Notes under the pieces: model-generated
What the model saw: only the letters and a program-made list of their open reading frames with translations
Database searches by the model: none
Told to the model about the DNA's origin: nothing
Shown here: positions 1 through 5,262 of the stretch, one piece after another
How positions within the stretch are numbered: position 1 is the first letter of the stretch
Layout: every line of letters begins with the position of its first letter
Source: HGM10836 sp964430375
GTDB taxonomy: Bacteria; Bacillota_I; Bacilli_A; RF39; UBA660
NCBI GenBank assembly: GCA_964430375.1
Contig: CAYSEZ010000018.1
Span: 1 to 16,248 of the forward strand
Reading direction: 5' to 3'
DNA length: 16,248 nt
Position numbers and translations under genes: made by a program

Positions 1-4
1 ATTT

Positions 5-9
5 CTCCT
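5..9 (-). promoter_or_regulatory. Possible ribosome binding site at the left window edge
   Basis: Read on the minus strand this is AGGAG followed by AAAT at the very edge of the window. It suggests that a gene begins a few bases outside, downstream of the left copy of the 30-bp repeat. No start codon is inside the window, so this is only a hint. Confidence 0.25.
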
Positions 10-49
10 AAAACAAAAAACACAGTTCACAAACCTTTATAACCAAACA

Positions 50-79
50 AAAATGTAGCCTTTCGGCTCCTTCAGGGGG
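50..79. repeat. 30-bp direct repeat, left copy (candidate att site)
   Basis: This stretch matches 5106-5135 in the same orientation over 30 bp with one mismatch (T at 56, G at 5112). The core is AGCCTTTCGGCTCC followed by TTCAGGGGG. On the minus strand it contains a weakened AGCC-GAAA-GGCT hairpin followed by TACATTTTTG, so it looks like the 3' part of an intrinsic terminator. With the right copy it brackets the restriction-type gene cluster, as expected of attL/attR made by integration into the 3' end of an RNA gene. Confidence 0.65.
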
Positions 80-194
80 CATTAAGATTATATATCTTTT
101 TGCCATTTTTAATATATTTTTTATTTATTTCTTACCAATTTTAAATGATATTAATTAATAAAAATTAAAGTACAAAAATAAATTTTAGAAATTT

Positions 195-213
195 TGCTAC
201 CTAAATGCTACCT
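195..213. repeat. Tandem 8-bp repeat, possible integrase arm-type sites
   Basis: TGCTACCT occurs twice, at 195-202 and 206-213, separated by AAA (11-bp period, about one helical turn). It lies between the stop of the last island gene and the left direct repeat, where arm-type binding sites of a tyrosine integrase would sit. I see no matching copies near the right repeat. Function is inferred from position and spacing only. Confidence 0.3.
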
Positions 214-222
214 GAAAATCAA

Positions 223-861
223 TTAACAATTATCTTCTTGATTATCATATAAATTAAATATGAAAATTCTTATTTTAATAAACTGACCACTATTATCAGA
301 ATTGAATAATACTTCAAATTCATTTTTGTTCACTTCAATTTTACTATAAAATTTTTTAGTACTATTTATATTACTATTTAACACATTAATTGTATTAAAA
401 AAATCCTTATTATTTTTGTTGAAAAACACAATTGCTAGCTTTGAATCTTTCCAAGTGGTATATCCTAATAATTGATCAATGGTACCTTGTAAAATGTTTT
501 TTCCTTTCCAGATTTTGCATTCTGCAACAAAGGCTGAGCGATTTTTATATTCTATGCATATATCTGTTTTGCCTTTTTTTCTGAACGTTTCTCCTTGCAC
601 TTCTCCTTCATAATCTACATTTAATTGAGAAACAATTACATTTCTTAATTCCTCTTCTTTCAATTTGGAATATGTTGAAGGAACCCTTTCCATAGAACTA
701 CCAATATGTCTAATTCTCCTTAGTATTTCTTTATAGTCCTCTTCTGGAATATAATATTCATCTTCTTTATTAACTTTTGTATTTAATTTTTTTGTTTGTT
801 TTATAACCTTTATAGGTTGTAAATTAGGTGCATCCAACCTCTTATTTATTGGAACTGCCAT
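223..861 (-). CDS. C-terminal fragment with PD-(D/E)XK nuclease-like domain
   Basis: This is the 212-residue open part after the internal stop. Residues 85-145 carry a PD-(D/E)XK signature: GETF near 90-93, TDI with Asp100, AECK with Glu114 and Lys116, and a TIDQLLGY helix with Gln130. These fit a restriction-endonuclease-like fold with intact catalytic residues. The segment MERVPSTYSKLKEEELR near 57-73 precedes the nuclease core. The first ATG (859-861) lacks a Shine-Dalgarno sequence, and its frame continues open upstream to 936, so this is probably not an independent gene. I know no assigned function for the family; a DNA-cleaving defence role is inferred from fold and neighbours. Confidence 0.55.
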   Translation of the reverse strand: MAVPINKRLDAPNLQPIKVIKQTKKLNTKVNKEDEYYIPEEDYKEILRRIRHIGSSMERVPSTYSKLKEEELRNVIVSQLNVDYEGEVQGETFRKKGKTDICIEYKNRSAFVAECKIWKGKNILQGTIDQLLGYTTWKDSKLAIVFFNKNNKDFFNTINVLNSNINSTKKFYSKIEVNKNEFEVLFNSDNSGQFIKIRIFIFNLYDNQEDNC

Positions 862-936
862 TTTTTCACTAAATTCGCTTAATATAGATATTCTTTTTCT
901 CCGCTCAGAGAGTTTGTTTTCTAGTTTATTTTTTAT

Positions 937-1455
937 TTAACTATTAAATTTATTGATATCATTATTCGTATTTGCTATTATTGTTTTAAATTTACCAATA
1001 TCATTGTTATAATGCGACATAACTTTTTGCATCATTTTTTCAGTATCATCATTGAATGGAACATCATAATAAAAAGTTATTTTATCTCCAAATATCTCAA
1101 TATTGTTTGGATGCCATAGCAAAGTGGTTGTTGCTTTATATTGTAACAATTTAAAACTTCCTGTAAATTTATGAGTAAACGTGCAATGTAAACCTTTAAT
1201 CTTGTCTAAGATTTCACCAAAATCTTCATGGTAAAAAGGATTATCTATTTCTTTTTCATATATATTTCTTTCATCAATCAGTTCAGAAGATAGTTCAATT
1301 ATGGAATAAGAGTTCTTACTTAACAAGTCTTCAATGATATCTATATTGCTATTTGCAATTATAATATCATTAGAATAATTTTCTATACTTTGATATAAGA
1401 TATTTTCTGTTTCTTTAAATATATTGGATATATACGTTCCAGTGTTTATTTTCAT
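937..1455 (-). CDS. N-terminal fragment of the interrupted nuclease-like protein
   Basis: A 172-residue product starting at the ATG of 1453-1455 with AGGAG at 1463-1467 and ending at the internal TAA 937-939. It is acidic and Asn/Ile-rich, with no signal peptide, membrane segment or catalytic motif that I recognise. The C-terminal third, NNDIGKFKTIIANTNNDINKFNS, looks helical and continues naturally into the open frame beyond the stop (IKNKLENKLSERRKR). As translated it would lack the nuclease domain, so it is probably an inactive truncation. It might be a sensor or targeting domain; no function can be assigned. Confidence 0.6.
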   Translation of the reverse strand: MKINTGTYISNIFKETENILYQSIENYSNDIIIANSNIDIIEDLLSKNSYSIIELSSELIDERNIYEKEIDNPFYHEDFGEILDKIKGLHCTFTHKFTGSFKLLQYKATTTLLWHPNNIEIFGDKITFYYDVPFNDDTEKMMQKVMSHYNNDIGKFKTIIANTNNDINKFNS

Positions 1456-1475
1456 AGTTCTTCTCCTAATTTAAT

Positions 1476-2660
1476 TTAGCGATTACCTTTCATATGATTA
1501 TGAGTTCTACAAAGCATCTGACAATTTGATATATCAGTTGCTCCACCTTTACTCCATGCGGTTACGTGATCAGCATCCATATCTTTATAATCCCATATTT
1601 TAGTTTTATTAGACAAATTTTCAATTACACACATAGGACAATTGGAAATATTTTTATTTTTAGCATTTTGTGTTTGAGTTTCATATACTGTCTTTTTTGT
1701 TGGCTCATCAAAAAGTCTAATATTAAGTAATTTTGTATCTTCTTGTTTACAACCATTTAATATATATTCATAACAACCTTTTTTGTCATTTACAAAATAA
1801 TCACTATATAATTCATTTAATTTTTTTGAAATGTCATTAGAGTTATATGGATTTTTATGATACTTTTCATACATTTTCCCCCAATTTATATATTGCATTT
1901 CGTCTTTAACATCAATAAAAATAGTTGATACCCAATTAATAACATCATTAAAATATGAAATTAATTCATTAATATTATCATCATGCCTATGATCTGCCAT
2001 ATACTTTTCAAGATTACCATCTTTTTTCCAATCCTTTGAAACCCATGATAAAGCTACTTCTAATAATCCTTGTCTTTTTACTTCAACCTTCATATAACTC
2101 AACCATTTATGTAGATTAGAATTTTGTGAATTGCTGAATATTTCCTTTGCTTTAGTAATAAATGGCCCGCTATAAATAGAATTCAATAATTCTTGATTAT
2201 TTAATGGCTTACCGGCAATATTAATTGTTTTAAACCATTCTTTTATTTCTGATTCTTCACCACTACAAATATAAATAGTTAGTTCTGCATTATATATTTT
2301 ATCTTGCTTGTCTCTTGGAAGAGATTCAAATTTATATGGAATATCATTCTCATCAATCCATGCAAATTTATTAGTCACATATCTACCAATGCTTGTTATT
2401 CTTTGTTGTCCATCAAGAATCTCATATTTGTCTTCTTCTGTTTCTACAAAATATATTAATCCTATAGGATATCCCTTTAATAAAGAATCAATAACTGCTA
2501 CATCATCTTTTCCGTTAGCATAAATATAATTTCTTTGGTATTCTGGTTGAATAGTTAATTTACCTCCCCAACCAAATAATCCTTTTTCTTCTGATTCACT
2601 ATATTGAAATCCTTCACATATCTGTTTAATAGTTAAATCTGTTCTTAATTTAGTTCTCAT
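1476..2660 (-). CDS. DUF262 (GmrS-like) and HNH endonuclease protein
   Basis: About 394 residues. The N-terminal DUF262/ParB-sulfiredoxin-like domain shows QPEYQRN near 38-44 and ILDGQQR near 81-87, the two signature motifs of GmrSD-type proteins, thought to bind or hydrolyse nucleotide. The C-terminal 54 residues form an HNH module: zinc pair CPMC (341-344), DADH with the catalytic His near 365, Asn379, and a second zinc pair C384/H387. It is an ordinary zinc-type HNH, not the DUF1524 domain of classical GmrD. I prefer the ATG at 2660, because GAGGG (2666-2670) lies 5 nt upstream; an in-frame GTG at 2666 overlaps that site. The start overlaps the methyltransferase 3' end by 11 bp, implying coupled translation. 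The likely role is the restriction nuclease paired with the methyltransferase. Confidence 0.85.
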   Translation of the reverse strand: MRTKLRTDLTIKQICEGFQYSESEEKGLFGWGGKLTIQPEYQRNYIYANGKDDVAVIDSLLKGYPIGLIYFVETEEDKYEILDGQQRITSIGRYVTNKFAWIDENDIPYKFESLPRDKQDKIYNAELTIYICSGEESEIKEWFKTINIAGKPLNNQELLNSIYSGPFITKAKEIFSNSQNSNLHKWLSYMKVEVKRQGLLEVALSWVSKDWKKDGNLEKYMADHRHDDNINELISYFNDVINWVSTIFIDVKDEMQYINWGKMYEKYHKNPYNSNDISKKLNELYSDYFVNDKKGCYEYILNGCKQEDTKLLNIRLFDEPTKKTVYETQTQNAKNKNISNCPMCVIENLSNKTKIWDYKDMDADHVTAWSKGGATDISNCQMLCRTHNHMKGNR

Positions 2661-3771
2661 TTTCACCCTCTACTTTCTGGATTAAAATTCTATCATAAAT
2701 TTGCTTTCCATTAATATGACCTCTATGTCGTTGAGATGGAATAGTTCTCAATTTTTCTACTTCTGGCGTTGTATCACCAGAATGAGTATGTCCTATTATT
2801 CTAAATTGTTCTGGATTATGAAGTTTAAGAAAAGTTATTGGTACACCCATTACACCATCATAATCAGATGGAATAGCATCATATCTAGGAACTTCTAAAG
2901 CATTATAATTATCAAATTTCGGATAAGTATTTATTCCATAATCTTTTTCTAATTTTTTAATTAAAGGTTTATTATATCTTAAATTATCTTGCATGGTCAT
3001 CAAATTAAGTACTGTATGACGTCTTTTTAAATCAATATTAGTGTACCAACATATATTACCCATACTTCGCCATTTTTGACCTTTTGCATCTATCCAAAAT
3101 CTTGTTTCACGAGGTTCTGAATCATTTGGGACTTTAAATGACATATCTCCAGCATTTTTTCCTAACCACATAATTTCATCTCTAACAAGTGGAAAAGTTT
3201 CCTTAGTAGTAGCATCATTTTCATTCCCAATAATAATAAACTGCTTTCTAGACTCTATTAACCATGATAAGAATTCTCTAAATAATGAAAATGGAGGATT
3301 AGTTATTATAATATCAGATTCATCTCTTAATTTTTTTACTTCATCAGACCTAAAATCTCCATCTCCTTTTAAATAATCCCATTCTAAATCATTTATATCA
3401 ATTCTACCGGATTTATTTGTATCTCTATCTAATGTAAATATTTTTCCGTGTGAATTAGTTTTACTTTTGTCAAATTTTGGGCTTTCTTGTTCAAATAGTG
3501 ATAATTGAACAAAAACTGCACTTTTTTTATCATTAGCATAACTAGTACTTATAAGTTTCTTCAATCCTAACAATTCAAAATTTTGAGCAAAGTATCTAGT
3601 AAAATTACTCCATTCTGGATCATCGCAAGGAAGTAGTATAGTTTTATCTTTAAAAACATTTGGGTTATATTCTAAATATGCATTCATTTCTTTTTCTATA
3701 TCTGAATACTCAGTATAAAATTCATCATCTTTTTCTTTTTTTGCTCTTTTTAAGCTTTCATTATTAGCCAC
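2650..3771 (-). CDS. EcoRI-family adenine-specific DNA methyltransferase
   Basis: About 373 residues. It would transfer a methyl group from S-adenosylmethionine to adenine N6 in DNA, protecting host sites. The N-terminus MANNESLKRAKKEKDDEFYT is typical of EcoRI-type methylases. CDDPEWSNF near 50-57 resembles the family's cofactor region, and IIITNPPFS near 154-162 is the catalytic NPPF motif. I favour the GTG at 3769-3771: GGAAGT (3779-3784) sits 7 nt before it and the protein then starts like its relatives. The ATG at 3786 would place the Shine-Dalgarno inside the coding sequence and has no good site of its own. It lies between the DUF1016 gene (37-bp gap) and the DUF262-HNH gene (overlapping). 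Family membership does not establish GAATTC specificity. Confidence 0.88.
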   Translation of the reverse strand: MANNESLKRAKKEKDDEFYTEYSDIEKEMNAYLEYNPNVFKDKTILLPCDDPEWSNFTRYFAQNFELLGLKKLISTSYANDKKSAVFVQLSLFEQESPKFDKSKTNSHGKIFTLDRDTNKSGRIDINDLEWDYLKGDGDFRSDEVKKLRDESDIIITNPPFSLFREFLSWLIESRKQFIIIGNENDATTKETFPLVRDEIMWLGKNAGDMSFKVPNDSEPRETRFWIDAKGQKWRSMGNICWYTNIDLKRRHTVLNLMTMQDNLRYNKPLIKKLEKDYGINTYPKFDNYNALEVPRYDAIPSDYDGVMGVPITFLKLHNPEQFRIIGHTHSGDTTPEVEKLRTIPSQRHRGHINGKQIYDRILIQKVEGENEN

Positions 3772-3808
3772 TTTTATCACTTCCATTTCACTACTAATTT
3801 AATTTTAA

Positions 3809-4822
3809 CTATTCTTCATTATCTTTTAATACTTTTTCTACTTCACTTATTAATTGTTCTTTATTAGGAATATAATATGTATAAGTTGATGCAAATATAT
3901 TATTAGATAATCCACCTAAAGCATATTCTAATAATACTTTATCTTTATCTGCACATAATATAATTCCTATAGGTTTACCATCATCTTCACTATTTACATC
4001 TTGTTCATAATAATTTAAATACATATTCATTTGACCTAAGTTTTCTGCTTTTAACCCATTCATTTTTAAATCTATTAAAACATAGGATTTTAAGAATTTA
4101 TTATAAAAAACCATATCTACATAGTAATCTGTATTATTTAAGGTAATTCTTTGTTGACTACCGACAAACATAAATCCTTTTCCGAGTTCAAGCAAAAAAT
4201 CTTCAATATGTCTTATTAATTTATATTCTAAATCTTTTTCAAGTAATGGTTTTTGTTCTTTTATACCTAAAAATTCAAAAACATAAGGTTGTTTAACAAT
4301 ATCACTTGGTTTAGAAATAATCTGTCCTTTCTTTGATAATTCTAAAACTTTTTCTTTATTTACTTTTCCATCTGATAATAACAATCTTTCAAATAATGAA
4401 GTATCTAATTGTCTTCGTAATTCCCTAACACTCCAATTTTCATTAATACATTCATGTTCATAAAAACTACGTTTATCTTTATCTTGAATTATCATTAATT
4501 CTAAATAATGAGACCATGTTAATTTATTGTTTAATTCTTCCAATTTAGGATACGCTTTATAGAATACTCTCATATATTTTAAATTAGATACTGAATATCC
4601 TTTACCTAAATATTTTGTTAGTTCCTTAGATAATCCTTTTAATACTTCACTTCCATATTCGAGTCTATTATTATATTCATTTTCGTTTGAAACAATAATT
4701 TTACCTATATTCCAATATACATAAACAATAGATTTATTAATTTCTTGTACTAAATTGCTTTTAGTTTGATTAACTAACTCAGTTATTTCATTTAACATTT
4801 TATTATTTACTTTTTCTAACAT
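3809..4822 (-). CDS. DUF1016/YhcG-like PD-(D/E)XK nuclease domain protein
   Basis: 337 residues, normal length for the family. The N-terminal DUF1016 domain (about 8-165) contains VYVYWNIGKII (33-43), YGSEVLKGLSKEL (56-68) and the SVSNLKYMRVFY segment (77-88). The C-terminal nuclease-like domain (about 185-330) has YYVDMVFYN with Asp236, VLIDLK with Asp251 and Lys253, and Gln264, consistent with an intact PD-(D/E)XK site. Such proteins commonly accompany type I restriction loci; here the partner is an EcoRI-type methylase. The start has a strong ribosome binding site (GGAGG, 4827-4831) and is preceded at once by a GC-rich palindrome. It is first in the island operon, with the likely promoter at 5045-5073. 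The precise biochemical role is not established. Confidence 0.85.
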   Translation of the reverse strand: MLEKVNNKMLNEITELVNQTKSNLVQEINKSIVYVYWNIGKIIVSNENEYNNRLEYGSEVLKGLSKELTKYLGKGYSVSNLKYMRVFYKAYPKLEELNNKLTWSHYLELMIIQDKDKRSFYEHECINENWSVRELRRQLDTSLFERLLLSDGKVNKEKVLELSKKGQIISKPSDIVKQPYVFEFLGIKEQKPLLEKDLEYKLIRHIEDFLLELGKGFMFVGSQQRITLNNTDYYVDMVFYNKFLKSYVLIDLKMNGLKAENLGQMNMYLNYYEQDVNSEDDGKPIGIILCADKDKVLLEYALGGLSNNIFASTYTYYIPNKEQLISEVEKVLKDNEE

Positions 4823-4837
4823 ATTTCCTCCTTTTTG

Positions 4838-4863
4838 AATTGGTCAGACGCGTCTGGCCAATT
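4838..4863. promoter_or_regulatory. 26-bp near-perfect palindrome before the DUF1016 gene
   Basis: The halves AATTGGTCAGACG (4838-4850) and CGTCTGGCCAATT (4851-4863) are inverted copies with one mismatch. The GC-rich centre stands out in very AT-rich DNA. It ends about 6 bp upstream of the GGAGG ribosome binding site, inside the predicted 5' leader. It could be a dimeric repressor operator or, in RNA, a hairpin with a CGCG loop next to the ribosome binding site. No U-run follows on the coding strand, so it is not an intrinsic terminator. Confidence 0.55.
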
Positions 4864-4867
4864 TGTT

Positions 4868-4932
4868 AGTGACACAAGTGACAGATATTTATAGGTGGTA
4901 TACCCTCGTATTTTTGTGTCACTACTGTCACT
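4868..4932. repeat. Four AGTGACA half-sites in two inverted pairs
   Basis: AGTGACAC (4868-4875) and AGTGACAG (4877-4884) are direct repeats with 9-bp period. GTGTCACT (4916-4923) and CTGTCACT (4925-4932) are the same unit inverted with the same period. The pairs face each other across 31 bp that includes TATAAA on the minus strand (4888-4893) and a GGTATACC palindrome (4897-4904). The layout resembles a repressor operator flanking a promoter; the whole could also fold as an imperfect 17-bp stem. A regulator is not identified, though an HTH remnant lies next to it. Confidence 0.5.
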
Positions 4933-4934
4933 TA

Positions 4935-5016
4935 TTAATCAATAATATCACTAACTTTAATATTGTAATAATCTGCTAATGGTTTTACTACATCATTATT
5001 AACTTTCTTTTACCAT
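4935..5016 (-). pseudogene. Remnant of an XRE-like HTH regulator
   Basis: A 25-codon fragment at 4935-5009 reads KKVNNDVVKPLADYYNIKVS and then DIID before a stop. The KPLADYYNI segment resembles the last helix of an XRE HTH domain (compare KxxADYFNVS). In frame, a TAA at 5010-5012 directly precedes it. In another frame an ATG (5014-5016) with AGGAAG upstream opens only five codons. There is no room for a complete HTH, so the gene has lost most of its body. It lies between the island promoter and the operator-like repeats, where a controller gene for the restriction system would be expected. Identity rests on a short motif. Confidence 0.4.
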
Positions 5017-5044
5017 TTTCTTCCTTTATTAATTAACTAATTTT

Positions 5045-5073
5045 ATTATAGCAAACAATGATTATTTTGTCAT
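5045..5073 (-). promoter_or_regulatory. Promoter of the restriction-type operon
   Basis: On the minus strand ATGACA (5068-5073) and TATAAT (5045-5050) are separated by exactly 17 bp. Transcription would start near 5038 and give a leader of about 215 nt before the DUF1016 start, containing the HTH remnant, the AGTGACA repeats and the palindrome. Confidence 0.6.
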
Positions 5074-5101
5074 AATTTTTAGTTAAAATATCATCTAATA
5101 C

Positions 5102-5126
5102 AAATAAAATGGAGCCTTTCGGCTCC
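5102..5126 (-). terminator. Intrinsic terminator of the minus-strand small RNA
   Basis: On the minus strand GGAGCC-GAAA-GGCTCC (6-bp perfect stem, GNRA-type loop) is followed by ATTTTATTTG. The hairpin lies within the right copy of the 30-bp direct repeat. Confidence 0.6.
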
Positions 5127-5135
5127 TTCAGGGGG
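5106..5135. repeat. 30-bp direct repeat, right copy (candidate att site)
   Basis: Same orientation as 50-79 with one mismatch. Here the hairpin stem is perfect (GGAGCC/GGCTCC) and the copy forms the 3' end of the small RNA gene read on the minus strand. Flanking sequence beyond the repeat is not shared, so this is a bounded repeat rather than a larger duplication. Confidence 0.65.
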
Positions 5136-5202
5136 TTTTGGTTGAATCCACATCCTATATTTTCCATAGGGGTGTGGGCGGGTTTAACTACCACGCAAAT
5201 TA

Positions 5203-5231
5203 ATCATAATATAAATTAAATAAATTGTCAA
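5203..5231 (-). promoter_or_regulatory. Promoter of the minus-strand small RNA
   Basis: On the minus strand TTGACA (5226-5231, perfect -35) is followed after 17 bp by TATGAT (5203-5208). The predicted start is near 5196, about 65 bp beyond the recG stop, and there is no ORF for it to serve before the terminator. Confidence 0.7.
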
Positions 5232-5262
5232 TTACTTAAATAATTTTTTTACTTACTTTACA

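Larger units (their letters stand above)
223..1455 (-). pseudogene. PD-(D/E)XK nuclease-like gene split by one in-frame stop
   Basis: One reading frame runs from the ATG at 1455 to the TAA at 223 (411 codons), interrupted only by a TAA at 937-939 (codon 173). Between that stop and the next ATG (861) the same frame stays open for 25 codons and reads as ordinary protein, including SERRKRISILSEFSEK directly before MAVPINKRLDAP. From memory of the family, proteins of about 400 residues carry an Arg-rich segment followed by a DAP-containing linker, then an ERxPxxF-like and an AECKxW motif, so the halves appear to be one ancestral protein. The 5' half has a good ribosome binding site (AGGAG, 7-nt spacing); the 3' half has none. 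It is the last gene of the restriction-type operon, 20 bp after the DUF262-HNH gene. The stop could be a recent nonsense mutation, a sequencing or assembly error, or, less likely, a readthrough site. Confidence 0.7.
50..5135. mobile_element. Putative integrated defence island between direct repeats
   Basis: The segment is bounded by the 30-bp repeats and contains only accessory genes: DUF1016 nuclease, EcoRI-family methyltransferase, DUF262-HNH nuclease, an interrupted PD-(D/E)XK gene and an HTH remnant. Next to the right repeat lies housekeeping backbone (recG, nifJ, ligA). The right repeat is the terminator of a small RNA, so the island sits immediately 3' of that RNA gene, a common target geometry for tyrosine integrases. 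No integrase, excisionase or transposase is visible. The element may therefore be decayed or mobilised in trans. The island call is inference from repeats plus content; duplicated terminators alone could also explain the repeats. Confidence 0.5.
5102..5196 (-). ncRNA. Candidate structured small RNA, about 95 nt
   Basis: A consensus promoter (5203-5231) points into this segment, which has no ORF and ends in a terminator hairpin. From about 5196 the transcript starts GCGUGGUAGUUAAACCCGCC. It can fold into a long stem-loop: CCUAU/AUAGG around a 7-nt loop, then CCACA/UGUGG, then GUUAAA/UUCAAC with one mismatch (5141-5188 overall). A single-stranded AAAACCCCCUGAA precedes the terminator. C-rich unpaired patches are typical of Firmicute small RNAs that pair with Shine-Dalgarno sequences. 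I do not recognise it as 6S, SRP RNA, tmRNA, RNase P RNA or a riboswitch. It lies between recG and the island; its 3' end is the apparent integration site. Confidence 0.55.

Noticed and set aside
1..222. Integrase gene remnant at the left boundary
   Set aside because: No frame in 1-222 shows integrase motifs; only the repeat and the TGCTACCT pair are visible.
862..936. A frameshift between the two halves of the split nuclease gene
   Set aside because: Recounting bases at 861-870 (six T on the plus strand) shows both halves are in the same frame; only the TAA at 937-939 separates them.
2308..2523. Plus-strand ORFs here and at 2701-2898, 7612-7842, 9859-10167, 11353-11640, 13547-13792, 15663-15866 and 16012-16242
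   Set aside because: All lie antisense within well-supported minus-strand genes or their open frames, have low-complexity translations without motifs, and lack promoters.
4868..4932. CRISPR-like repeats
   Set aside because: Units are 8 bp, in facing pairs without spacers of regular length; no cas gene is present.
5102..5196. Riboswitch or 5' leader for the island genes
   Set aside because: A terminator and a separate promoter (5045-5073) lie between it and the first island gene, and the island appears to have been inserted 3' of it.
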